A DNA stretch of 64,000 nucleotides from Bremia lactucae (Eukaryota > Oomycota > Peronosporomycetes > Peronosporales > Peronosporaceae), in assembly GCF_004359215.1 (NCBI RefSeq), contig NC_090621.1, positions 3,982,381-4,046,380 on the forward strand, given 5' to 3'. Shown in pieces: positions 20,271 through 31,830 of the stretch. The notes beneath the pieces were generated by a model. The model was not told the origin of the DNA. It saw nothing but the letters and a program-made list of their open reading frames with translations, and did no database searches. Position numbers and translations under genes: made by a program. Every line of letters begins with the position of its first letter. Positions within the stretch are counted from its first letter, which is position 1.

Positions 20271-22595
20271 CGCCTCCTTAATGCGAACTCGCTTTAATAC
20301 CGAGAGCCGCCGTCATGTCCTTGTGGCGCGGTCAGGGTAGTCTCTTCGTCATTATGTCTGCCAACATGTTCGACGTTTCACAGCACTCGAGGTACACTTC
20401 GCCACGCTTGACTTCGTCACGGATGTGATGATACTTGATGTCGATGTGCTTTGCACGGGCATGGTTGACAGGATTCTTGGTCATCTTGATGCACGATTGA
20501 TTGTCTTCAGATATCCTAAGATCCGATTCTGACTTGCTTGCCGCATCCAGAACTATATAATATATGGGATGGATCCACTTGCCTTCTTGGACAACTAAGC
20601 AACCAACTCAAGGCAATCTATTCTGCCTTGCTGGTTGACAGTGACACACTCAACTGTTACTTGCTCCCCCAACTTACAGGAGCGCCTATCAGGATAAAAG
20701 CATATCAAGAAGTTTACTTGCGGTCGGAATGGTCGCCAGCCCAGTCTGCATCCGAGTAGCCACGAAAGTCGACTTTGTCGCCAGGCTGAAATCGAATACC
20801 ATTAGTCTTGGTTCCTTGTAAATAGCGAAGTATACGCTTGACTGCAGCCCAGTGCTTGACTTGTGTAGTCCATGTATCTCGACCCATACCAACAGCAAAG
20901 GCAATGCTCGGCCGCGTTGCAGTCATCAGGTGCATTAGCGCACCTACGGCCTCACGAAATGGTGCGTTCATCTTAGTCTAGGCATCACTTGGTAGAAGTC
21001 TTAAAACTTGTATCCATTGGCCTTATCACTGCCTTGCAATGATATACACCAAAACGCTTCAGAATGTCGTAGATGTACCGCCGTTGACATATTGTCACGC
21101 TGCCATCGTCATTGTCCACAAGCTCGATGCCCAACACAAATGCACACTTGCCAGTGCCGATCATCTCGAAGCGTTCTTTCAAGTCGGTCTTCGTACGCGC
21201 TGTTAGCCCCGTCAAACTCCCAGTGACTAACGCATCGTCGACGTATACCAGCAGTAGCACACAATGCTCTTCAATGATCTCGACGTAAGGGCACAAGTCA
21301 AAGGCCAAAAAAATGAAATTCAATCGAGCATACGAATTCGGCAAAAGTCTCTACCAAGCACGCGAAGCTTGTTCTAGGCCATTCATTGCCTTGACCAGCT
21401 CAAGACAATTAAAGTCTTTGTCGAGCTTAACCCCTTTTTACGCGACGCAGTACACGACTTCTTTCATAACTTCATCAAGAAAAGCTGCCACCACATCCAA
21501 TTGATCAAGTGACCAGCTGAAGTACTTAATTTACGCAATTACCATGCGTTAGGTCACATACTTAACAGCAGGCGATAATGTCTCCGTTTAGTCGATTCCA
21601 TATTTTTGCTTGAATCCCTTTGCTACGAGACGAGCCTTGAACTTCTCGATAGAGCTGTTGGCTTTATGCTTGATCTTGAAAAACCACTTGGTTCCAATAG
21701 CGTGTTGTCCTACCGAGAGCTTTGCAGCTCGAAATTCGCCACGAAATTGCATTGAATCCAGCACAGCTCGAATCGCCTTGCGCCAATGTAGCTAATCTGG
21801 TCCGCTAACTGCATCTTGAATGTGGTCGGCTCCGACAGGTCCTTAGATTTAACATTATTAGCCCTTGTACGCCAAAATGCTCGAGAAGTTGAGTTGCTGT
21901 CGTCGTCTTCGTTAGCAAGTCCTTATTTAAATCCAGAGCTGGGTCCTCTGTGTGCGCTTGATCGCCGCTTAGCTCCATGAGCGTTTGTGCCTTCAGGAGC
22001 GCTCGTCTCTTCCGAAACAGCTTAACGAGGCTCTAGGCTCAATGCTTTAGATGCTAGGATTGAGATGCTTCACTGAAATTTGCGCTTTCCTGTCTGCTTG
22101 AAGTCCATCGGTTGTGTCGAATCATCGTCACTTATCCCGAGCGAGTCAAAATTTGAGATTAGCCTTTTCAATGTCGTCAAAAAGGTTGACCGTTAATCAT
22201 TAAAAAACAAACTCGTCAAAGGTTACATTTCGACTGATAATTACTTTCTGCGCTTGTAAGTCATAGGCTCATTACGCCTTAGAGACTTCTTCAGAGCCCA
22301 CGAACTCGAGACTTGGGGTCCCAATTGAGCCGTTTTTCTTTTGGAGTAAAGACATGCGCTCGACAGCCGAAGACGCGCATATGCTGGATACTTGGCTCGG
22401 ACTTGTAAGCCATTCCGAATAGAGTCTTGCTCTTAATCTTGAGCGATGGAAGAGGATTCTTGACGTAACTTGCAGCAATGGCAGCTTCGCCCCAAAAGCA
22501 CTTGTCCAGCTTAGCGTGATGTTGCATACTGCGTCAAATCGTCACAATCATTCGTATGGCGCGTTTAGCCATCCTAATGGTCTGGTGCACGTACG
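20271..22595 (-). pseudogene. A5, RNase H to integrase part
   Basis: Family A copy with RNase H, RT and linker, and integrase up to GTGCACGTACG. It differs from A3 by a 7-bp insertion (about 20601) that shifts RNase H, by a His-to-Tyr-type change set in the RT (RYIYDIL), and by a 6-bp deletion in the integrase C-terminal region (near 22306). The same 6-bp deletion is in 23668-24041, which helps identify the duplication across the joint at 22596. Confidence 0.83.
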
Positions 22596-22596
22596 N
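22596..22596. other. Single-N joint
   Basis: One N between family A integrase (left) and B-family sequence (right). The sequence left of it (22226-22595) is repeated at about 23668-24037 with matching private differences. This looks like a contig join with an unmerged overlap or two haplotypes, not a clean insertion. Confidence 0.85.
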
Positions 22597-23667
22597 TGAC
22601 AGGCGTCATGCATAACTTGAATAGCCCTTTGCCCTCTCGAGCTCCAAGCTTCCACTGCATTCCTTTGGCCTTGACAAAACAGCCATCGCTTTCAAACGTG
22701 ACTGGTCCAACATCCTTTGTAAAGCGTCCAACGGAGAAAAGGTTGCGCGATAACTTCGGTATGTGCCATACCCCGCGAAGCTTACCCTTTTTAATTCCTT
22801 GAGGCGTCTTCATAGACATTACAATGTCACCAGTCCCGATCGCCTGAACAACACCGTCGTCGGCCAGACGAACATCCACCGGAGAAATATCCTTGTAGTT
22901 CATCATGAATTCTTTCGAAAAAGTCATGTGCTGCGTAGCACCCGAGTCGACCAGCCATACGCAACTCGACTTCGAAATTCCTGAATTACCACCAGCTAAA
23001 AACAGAAAACCGCCAGAGTCGTCTTCACTCTGCGCGATGTTTGCACGCTGTGCTGGTTGTTGCCGATCAGCATTGTCACGAATTCGCACCGGGCACTTGG
23101 CGATCCAATGCCCGTGCTCTCCACAATAATGGCACGCACTGCCAGCCTTAGCAGGCGGTTGACGTCCCTTGCGCCGTCCGTTGTCCGTAGTCATAAACGC
23201 TTGTCCTTGCCCGTGCGCGGCTCCATCGACGCCGCCACCTTGTTCCTTGCGTTTCATATCTTCATGCATAAGCCGAGACGTCAAGAGCTCCCACGACAAC
23301 GAGTCGGATCTTGACTCCAACGCCGTAATCAGGAACGCGTATGACTCGCTAAGACTTGCAAGAAGCGTGATAACCAGATCATCCTCGCTGACCGGAGCGC
23401 CGACTGCGTCCAGCTGTTCCGCCAATGTCTTGATCTTGTTGATGTGCTGAAGCACGTCATCACCTTCGTCCATCATCGTCATGAAAAAGCGTCGACGTAA
23501 GAAGAGCTTGTTCGCCAAACTCTTCTTCTCGAAATGCCCTTCAAGACGCGACCATGCATCATGCGCGCCGTTTGCCGATCGAACCAAAGGCAGCTGCGAG
23601 TCCTCCATCGCGAGATAGTCTTTTCCATGTCGTTGCGGGACTTACTCTTTTAAGTCGCTTGTCCATG
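22597..23667 (-). pseudogene. B3, gag-protease fragment of a B-family copia element
   Basis: Open from about 23608 to 22597: gag (QLPLVRSANGAHDAW, HFEKKSLANKL, MDEGDDVLQHINK, LLTSRLMHEDMKRKEQ), CCHC knuckle CHYCGEHGHWIAKC, protease WLVDSGATQHM (about 22940-22970) and the conserved GVWHIPKLSRNLFSVG block. It is closely related to B1 but a distinct copy. It is cut at the left by the single N and at the right by a return to family A. The 59 bp at 23609-23667 are a frame-broken continuation of gag toward its N-terminus. Confidence 0.85.
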
Positions 23668-25416
23668 GTTTTCGACTGATAATTACTTTCTGCGCTTGTA
23701 AGTCATAGGCTCATTACGCCTTAGAGACTTCTTCAGAGCCCACGAACTCGAGACTTGGGGTCCCAATTGAGCCGTTTTTCTTTTGGAGTAAAGACATGCG
23801 CTCGACAGCCGAAGACGCGCATATGCTGGATACTTGGCTCGGACTTGTAAGCCATTCCGAATAGAGTCTTGCTCTTAATCTTGAGCGATGGAAGAGGATT
23901 CTTGACGTAACTTGCAGCAATGGCAGCTTCGCCCCAAAGCACTTGTCCAGCTTAGCGTGATGTTGCATACTGCGTCAAATCGTCACAATCATTCGTATGG
24001 CGCGTTTAGCCATCCTAATGGTCTGGTGCACGTACGCGACTGTGACCTGTTGCTTGGTGCCCTCGTCCTCGTAGAAAATCTTGAGCGAATTGGTCGCAAA
24101 TTCACGAGATCCATCATGCCGCATAAAGTTTTCCTTTTTGTTGAATTGCGTTTGAATCTTTCATATGCATGCCGTGATGAAGTCCTCGCTGTCCGACTTG
24201 AATCGCAAACAAAGGCCCTTCATACAATCGCTGGCTTCATCACGATCAACAGCAAATATTTGCTTCCACCTTAATCGGGCCACAAATATCAAAGTGTAGT
24301 AGCTCGAACGAGGAATAGCGACGCTTATCGCTGTTGCTTAAAGATATTTTTTGGACCATATTTCCTTCTTGACATCCGCGACACACGCTCGGTAGAAACG
24401 AAGTCGTTTGTATGTCAGCGTCCTTAATCATGCGGCTTGCAATCGTTTTTCGTAGAACGTCGATGGCGTGTGACCCGATCTCACAAAGACGATCGCTGCT
24501 GTGATCAGACGTTGCTGAATTGGCCGAGCGCTGTGAAGTCTAATTAAAGTATCCTTTCCTGTCGAACCTCGCATTCCAGTGAAACTACAAATGCGACCCG
24601 ATCGTAGTCGTAATCTTATTTGTGCTGCCACTGCACGTTGCTGGCATCGCATCCACGATTTTAATTACCGCTTCAAGATCCTCGCATGTCTTTCAATTGC
24701 TTGGTCCAGCATCACTCTACCACGTGCCCCAATTTGTCACAATATGTGCACTGACGGGATTTTCGCTCGGCACTGAATGCTTTTGCCGCATCTTCAGTCT
24801 TCACCGGAGCAATCGTTCCTTTTACTTTGTCGCTGATGTGCTCGCTTGTCAGCACCTTCACAACATCTTGGATCCTTAGCTCTGCACTGCTCTTCTACAG
24901 ATTAAGCACGACGTTCTCGTAGCCTTTCGGGCAGACTGCGCAGTAGACAGATTGCAACGCCCTCATCCTTTATTTTGGCGTCAATACTGCTAAGCTTGGC
25001 GCTTGTGTTGAGGATCACAGTGATGCAAAACGTTGTCGCCTTTCGCCAATGCCGTGCTGAATAGCAGGCGCTTCAAGATGATGCGTCTAGCCTTCTGCGA
25101 TCCGCCGTACAAATTCTTAATACGCGTCCAGGTAACCCAGGCTTCTTTAAAGTCGTCTGCTTCGTGACGAAGTTCGTGTCCATGTGGAGAAGCATAAGGC
25201 CAAACGCAATATTGCTGGACTTGACATATTTGTCTCTGGCACGGGTGTCCGCAAACGACGAAGTCACCTCACGATTGACCAGGTGCCACACCGACTTGGT
25301 GAGAACAACACACCACGCATGTAGCGGTTCGACGTGGCAAACTTGTCATCGTTCAACTTGTCGATAGTAATCTTCGTCGAAACTTCTTGGGCAGAAGTCA
25401 TGGTCGTTGGGCTCAT
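23668..25416 (-). pseudogene. A5 (second part): integrase to gag
   Basis: Restarts at TTCGACTGATAATT in the integrase C-terminal region and runs through integrase (Glu to Lys), pre-integrase, protease-less junction and gag to its start codon at 25414-25416. One A is missing in GCCCCAAAGC (versus GCCCCAAAAGC). The first 370 bp duplicate 22226-22595. Confidence 0.84.
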
Positions 25417-25420
25417 AGAC

Positions 25421-25670
25421 TGTTGAAGTCCGAAAAATAAGGGAGCAAAGCGAAGCGAAGAATCAGCTCGATGAGCCGAAGACACATGAACGGAAAAGAA
25501 ATAGTTGGAAGTGAGTGATTTATTGGGGCTCACACTTCTACTTTCATAACACTCATTACTACATATTCTCATTTACTATGTAATAGTATCAGTAAATGCT
25601 ATGCCAGACCGCGGTTCGGATTGGACAGGTTTGGGTTGTGGACTTTACCTGAAAACCATAACTTTCAATA
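25421..25670 (-). repeat. Family A LTR, array position 4
   Basis: 250 bp, identical in appearance to the other three, between the A5 gag and the A6 RNase H. Confidence 0.9.
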
Positions 25671-27225
25671 CGCCTCCTTAATGCGAACTCGCTTTAATAC
25701 CGAGAGCCGCCGTCATGTCCTTGTGGCGCGGTCAGGGTAGTCTCTTCGTCATTATGTCTGCCAACATGTTCGACGTTTCACAGCACTCGAGGTACACTTC
25801 GCCACGCTTGACTTCGTCACGGATGTGATGATACTTGATGTCGATGTGCTTTGCACGGGCATGGTTGACAGGATTCTTGGTCATCTTGATGCACGATTGA
25901 TTGTCTTCAGATATCCTAAGATCCGATTCTGACTTGCTTGCCGCATCCAGAACTATATAATATATGTGATGGATCCACTTGCCTTCTTGGACAACTAAGC
26001 TCAAGGCAATCTATTCTGCCTTGCTGGTTGACAGTGACACACTCAACTGTTACTTGCTCCCCCAACTTACAGGAGCGCCTATCAGGATAAAAGCATATCA
26101 AGAAGTTTACTTGCGGTCGGAATGGTCGCCAGCCCAGTCTGCATCCGAGTAGCCACGAAAGTCGACTTTGTCGCCAGGCTGAAATCGAATACCATTAGTC
26201 TTGGTTCCTTGTAAATAGCGAAGTATACGCTTGACTGCAGCCCAGTGCTTGACTTGTGTAGTCCATATATCTCGACCCATACCAACAGCAAAGGCAATGC
26301 TCGGCCGCGTTGCAGTCATCAGGTGCATTAGCGCACCTACGGCCTCACGAAATGGTGCGTTCATCTTAGTCTAGGCATCACTTGGTAGAAGTCTTAAAAC
26401 TTGTATCCGTTGGCCTTATCACTGCCTTGCAATGATATACACCAAAACGCTTCAGAATGTCGTCGATGTACCGCCGTTGACATATTGTCACGCTGCCATC
26501 GTCATTGTCCACAAGCTCGATGCCCAACACAATTGCGCACTTGCCAGTGCCGGTCATCTCGAAGCGTTCTTTCAAGTCGGTCTTCGTACGCGCTGTTAGC
26601 CCCGTCAAACTCCCAGTAACTAACGCATCGTCGACGTATACCAGCAGTAGCACACAATGCTCTTCAATGATCTCGACGTAAGGGCACAAGTCAAAGGCCA
26701 AAAAAATGAAATTCAATCGAGCATACGAATTCGGCAAAAGTCTCTACCAAGCACGCGAAGCTTGTTCTAGGCCATTCATTGCCTTGACCAGCTCAAGACA
26801 ATTAAAGTCTTTGTCGAGCTTAACCCCTTTTTACGCGACGCAGTACACGACTTCTTTCATAACTTCATCAAGAAAAGCTGCCACCACATCCAATTGATCA
26901 AGTGACTTGCTGAAGTACTTAATTTACGCAATTACCATGCGTTAGGTCACATACTTAACAGCAGGCGATAATGTCTCCGTTTAGTCGATTCCATATTTTT
27001 GGTTGAATTTCTTTGCTACGAGACGAGCCTTGAACTTCTCGATAGAGCTGTTGGCTTTATGCTTGATCTTGAAAAACCACTTGGTTCCAATAGCGTGTTG
27101 TCCTACCGAGAGCTTTGCAGCTCGAAATTCGCCACGAAATTGCATTGAATCCAGCACAGCTCGAATCGCCTTGCGCCAATGTAGCTAATCTGGTCCGCTA
27201 ACTGCATCTTGAATGTGGTCGGCTC
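25671..27225 (-). pseudogene. A6, RNase H-RT part, fused to D-family sequence
   Basis: Family A RNase H and RT with YVDD, same lesions as A3. At about 27218-27226 (GAATGTGGTCGGCTC) the sequence switches without a break to a different copia family (D) at the homologous position in the linker. Confidence 0.84.
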
Positions 27226-29019
27226 AGATAAGTCTATGGCTTCGACCGCATTAGCACTTGCACGCCAGAACACAGGTAGAGTTAACTTGTTGTCATCATT
27301 TCCGGAAGCATTTATCTCATGAGTCAGAGTAGGTTCTCGCACGCATTTGATCGCCGATTGGGTCGACGTGATTCCAAATCTTCTGGAGCACTTCCCTCTT
27401 CTAACCCAGTTTCATGATAATCAGGACTTAAAACCTTAAATGAGCGATTTAAGTCACTTGAACGATCCTTGAGCTTTCCAATCAGCTTAAAGTCCGCTGT
27501 ATATGACGAGTCGTCATCGCTAATCTCGAGCGCGTCAAGTCGAGATTTGCTTCTTCGTCAAAAATGTTGACCGATAGATCTCCTAGACTTGACTCGTCGA
27601 ACGTGACATCTCGACTGATCACCACTCGCTGAGCGACAATGTCATAGACTCGATAGGCCTTAGAAACTTCTTCATAGCCTACAAACACACCCACTCGAGA
27701 CTTGGGATCCACATAAGCCGCTTTACACTTGGAGTCAAAACAAAAGCTCGACAACCAAAAACACGCATATGCCTGACGCTTGGCTTGGACATGTGCACGA
27801 TCTCGAACAGAGCTTTGTTCTTGAGTTTGGTGACAAAAGGCGATTCTTGAAGTAAATCGCAATCATGACAGCTTCACCCAAAAGACGCTTGTCCTTTGCA
27901 TGGTGAAGCATGCTTCGTCCAATCGTAACAATCGTCTGTATGGAGCGCTCAGCTATCCCATTAGTTAAAAAAGCGTAAAAGACCATAATCTGCTACTCGA
28001 TACCCTCGTCTTCGTAAAAAACTTGAGCGAATTAGTTGCAAACTCGCGAGCCCCGTCATGCCTCACAAACTTGACTTCTTTCCGAACTGCGTTTAGACCT
28101 TCAAAATGTAAGTCTTGATGAAGTCCTCGCTGTCTGACTTGGCACGCAAACAGAATTTCTTCAAACATCCACTGGCCTCGTCCACAATAAGTAGCAAGTA
28201 CTTGCTGCCACCAAAAGATTCCTGCTTCATCGGTCCGCAAATGTCAAAGTATCGCAATACAAATGAAGTATATCGGCGCTTATCATGGTTGCTTCAAAAC
28301 AGTTTTCGGACCACTTCTCCCTTCTTGACTTTCACGACACATGCTTGATAAAGTTGACGTTGATGGTAAGGAGGCATCCTTGATCATTCCACTCGCAACC
28401 ATGTTTCGCAACACGTCATTTAAAGCGTAGCCCATTCGCGCATGTAAATCGAACGTGTTGTTCGAAGTCGCTGAATTCGCAGATCGTTGTGGTGTCCGAA
28501 GCCAGTAAAGACCGTCGACGAGATTAGCCGTCGCCACCACTTGCTTGGAGCTTTTGCGTTCGATATTCATTCGAGCTCCGTCAAACACCACTTGAAAACG
28601 TCCACATTTATATATCTGCGGAACAGAAAGTAGATACTTGCTCATCTTGGGCGCTACAGCGCATCTTTAATCTCAGTTTCGCGTACGTCACCGTTAGGTA
28701 GAACTACACGCTCAACAATAGATCCCACGCCCATAATCGCTGTCTTGTTGCCGTCAGCTACCAAAAGCTCACCTTGGTCTTGCTCGTCCAGTGATAAAAA
28801 CTTCGACTTATCGTAACAGATATGATATCCGACGCCGCTGTCAATGTCCATATTCCTGGCAAATCTTTGCCTGTTGATATTTCGCATTCCAGCAAAACTG
28901 CAAATGCGACCCGATCGTATTCGCAGTCGTCGTTGTGCCGATACTGCACATTGCTTGCTCCGCGTCCACGATTTTGTCCGCCGCGTCGAACTCCTCGGTT
29001 GTCATCTTCTTGCTTAGTC
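27226..29019 (-). pseudogene. D, copia linker-integrase-protease without gag
   Basis: From right to left: a short Gly/Arg-rich gag tail (QNRGRGA-like), protease [11 protein letters not shown] (DSGAT altered; frame 28654-28887), LHARMGYAL pre-integrase with CRES where CRGC is expected (one zinc Cys lost), integrase ([23 protein letters not shown], so the second Asp and the Glu are kept), GVFVGYEEVSKAYRVYD, and a linker (FWRASANAVEAIDLSEP). Several frameshifts. At 29020 the LTR is joined almost directly to the gag tail, so the primer site, the gag start and nearly all of gag are deleted. It could not prime or package itself. Confidence 0.8.
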
Positions 29020-29286
29020 TGTTAAAGTCTGCAGCCGATGCTGAAAGGCGCAAGGAAGAAGGGAGCAAAGCGAGGAGTCTGCGCGAAGAGGCGAAGACAC
29101 TTGAGTCGGAAAAGGAATATTAGGAAATGATTGATTTGTTGGAACTTACACTTCTATTCCGCAACAACTCATTTCTACATAGTCTAATTCACTATACTAT
29201 AGTATAACTAAGCACTATGCTAAGCCGCGGTTCGGATTGGACCGGTTCGGGTTGTGTACGTTACCTAAAACCCAGAACCCTCAATA
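29020..29286 (-). repeat. D-family LTR
   Basis: 267 bp; in window orientation starts TGTTAAAGTCTGCAG and ends CCTCAATA, with AGCCGCGGTT in place of the E-family palindrome. It lies between D (left) and D' RNase H (right), so here too one LTR is shared by two units. Confidence 0.85.
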
Positions 29287-30065
29287 CGCCCCCCAATGCG
29301 AACTCGCATGAAGACCAAGCGCCAAAGTCATATCCTTGTGGCACTGTCCGGGCAGTCCCTTTGTCATTATGTCTGCCAACATGTTCGACGTCTCAGTATT
29401 CAAGGTGCACTTCGCCACGCTTGACTTCGTCACGGATGGGATGATACTTGATGTCAATAAGCTTTGCACGGCCGTGATTGACAGGACTATTCGTCATCTT
29501 GACGCATGATTGATTGTCTTCAAAGATCTTGAGCTCCGGTCCTGGTTCACATGCCACAACCAATATCTCAGAGAGTAAGTGATAAATTCACATGCCTTCT
29601 TGGACCGCTAAGCTCAAGGCAATGTATTCTGCCTCGCTGGTTGACAGTGATACACTTGACTGTTTGTTGCTTCCCCAACTTATGGGAGCACCCATAAAGA
29701 TGAAACCATATCCAGAAGTTGACTTGCGATCAAAGTGGTCGCCCGCCCAGTCTGCATCGGAATAGCCGCGAAAGTAAACTTAATTGCCAGGCTGAAAATA
29801 CCACGAGTCTTAATCCCTTGCAGGTAGCGTAGTATGCGCTTGACTGCGGCCCAGTGCTCAACTTGCGGATTTTTCATGAACCTTGATACGTAGAAATGCA
29901 ATGTCCAGCCGAGTTGCAGTCATAAGGTGCATCAGCGCCCCTACGGCCTCACGAAATGCTGCATTCACTTTAGTCGGGGCATCGCATGGTATTGAGCGTA
30001 ATGCGTTGGAATTACACAACCCAAACCATCCATCCCAAAGCGCTTAAAAATAGCATCGACGTATA
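29287..30065 (-). pseudogene. D', RNase H and RT C-terminal fragment
   Basis: Copia RNase H remnants ([27 protein letters not shown]-like; [26 protein letters not shown]) with many frameshifts. Near 30000-30040 a short stretch resembling LTR sequence (ACACAACCCAAACC) is embedded. At about 30065-30075 it passes into family A RT at the homologous position. Confidence 0.78.
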
Positions 30066-31547
30066 TTACACATATTGTCACGCTGCCATCGTCATTGTCC
30101 ACAAGCTCGATGCCCAACACAATTGCGCACTTGCCAGTGCCGGTCATCTCGAAGCGTTCTTTCAAGTCGGTCTTCGTACGCGCTGTTAGCCCCGTCAAAC
30201 TCCCAGTAACTAACGCATCGTCGACGTATACCAGCAGTAGCACACAATGCTCTTCAATGATCTCGACGTAAGGGCACAAGTCAAAGGCCAAAAAAATGAA
30301 ATTCAATCGAGCATACGAATTCGGCAAAAGTCTCTACCAAGCACGCGAAGCTTGTTCTAGGCCATTCATTGCCTTGACCAGCTCAAGACAATTAAAGTCT
30401 TTGTCGAGCTTAACCCCTTTTTACGCGACGCAGTACACGACTTCTTTCATAACTTCATCAAGAAAAGCTGCCACCACATCCAATTGATCAAGTGACCAGC
30501 TGAAGTACTTAATTTACGCAATTACCATGCGTTAGGTCACATACTTAACAGCAGGCGATAATGTCTCCGTTTAGTCGATTCCATATTTTTGCTTGAATCC
30601 CTTTGCTACGAGACGAGCCTTGAACTTCTCGATAGAGCTGTTGGCTTTATGCTTGATCTTGAAAAACCACTTGGTTCCAATAGCGTGTTGTCCTACCGAG
30701 AGCTTTGCAGCTCGAAATTCGCCACGAAATTGCATTGAATCCAGCACAGCTCGAATCGCCTTGCGCCAATGTAGCTAATCTGGTCCGCTAACTGCATCTT
30801 GAATGTGGTCGGCTCCGACAGGTCCTTAGATTTAACATTATTAGCCCTTGTACGCCAAAATGCTCGAGAAGTTGAGTTGCTGTCGTCGTCTTCGTTAGCA
30901 AATCCTTATTTAAATCCAGAGCTGGGTCCTCTGTGTGCGCTTGATCGCCGCTTAGCTCCATGAGCGTTTGTGCCTTCAGGAGCGCTCGTCTCTTCCGAAA
31001 CAGCTTAACGAGGCTCTAGGCTCAATGCTTTAGATGCTAGGATTGAGATGCTTTACTGAAATTTGCGCTTTCCTGTCTGCTTGAAGTCCATCGGTTGTGT
31101 CGAATCATCGTCACTTATCCCGAGCGAGTCAAAATTTGAGATTAGCCTTTTCAATGTCGTCAAAAAGGTTGACCGTTAATCATTAAAAAACAAACTCGTC
31201 AAAGGTTACATTTCGACTGATAATTACTTTCTGCGCTTGTAAGTCATAGGCTCATTACGCCTTAGAGACTTCTTCAGAGCCCACGAACTCCAACTCGAGA
31301 CTTGGGGTCCCAATTGAGCCGTTTTTCTTTTGGAGTAAAGACATGCGCTCGACAGCCGAAGACGCGCATATGCTGGATACTTGGCTCGGACTTGTAAGCC
31401 ATTCCGAATAGAGTCTTGCTCTTAATCTTGAGCGATGGAAGAGGATTCTTGACGTAACTTGCAGCAATGGCAGCTTCGCCCCAAAAGCACTTGTCCAGCT
31501 TAGCGTGATGTTGCATACTGCGTCAAATCGTCACAATCATTCGTATG
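30066..31547 (-). pseudogene. A7 (left part): RT to integrase
   Basis: Family A RT (YVDD kept), linker and integrase up to CATTCGTATG, where E2 is inserted. It continues at 35099. It lacks the 6-bp deletion of A5, so it is closest to A1 and A3 there. Confidence 0.84.
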
Positions 31548-31817
31548 TGTTAAAGGGTACCGAGCACTGGAAGAGAGAAGGAGGCTTGAAGAACACGAGA
31601 GAAGTCTGCACTTGAAAGGTGAAGACGACTTGTGAAGGAGAAGGAATATTTGGAAGTGATTGATTTATTGGGGCTTACACTTTTACTTCTCGAAACCACT
31701 CATTTCTACATACTGCATCTAACTATCCTATAATATAAGTAGATGCTATGTTTAACCGCGGTTCGGATTGGACCGGTTTGGGTTGTGTACATTACCTGAA
31801 ACCCATAACCCTCAATA
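31548..31817 (-). repeat. E2 3' LTR
   Basis: 270 bp, complement of TATTG...TAACA; about 97-98% like its partner at 34823-35098 by eye. Confidence 0.93.
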
Positions 31818-31830
31818 CGCCCCCTCAATG

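Larger units (their letters stand above)
11402..31547 (-). repeat. Tandem array of family A units sharing LTRs
   Basis: Head-to-tail A units in which each LTR serves as 3' LTR of the unit to its right and 5' LTR of the unit to its left. LTRs at 11438, 15394, 20021 and 25421 look identical over 250 bp. The one uninterrupted repeat period (11438 to 15394) is 3,956 bp. The array is broken by a gap, a B-like element, the joint at 22596, a D-family patch (27226-30065) and element E2. The part at 1-2086 matches 13421-15506 with a constant offset of 13,420. Confidence 0.8.
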
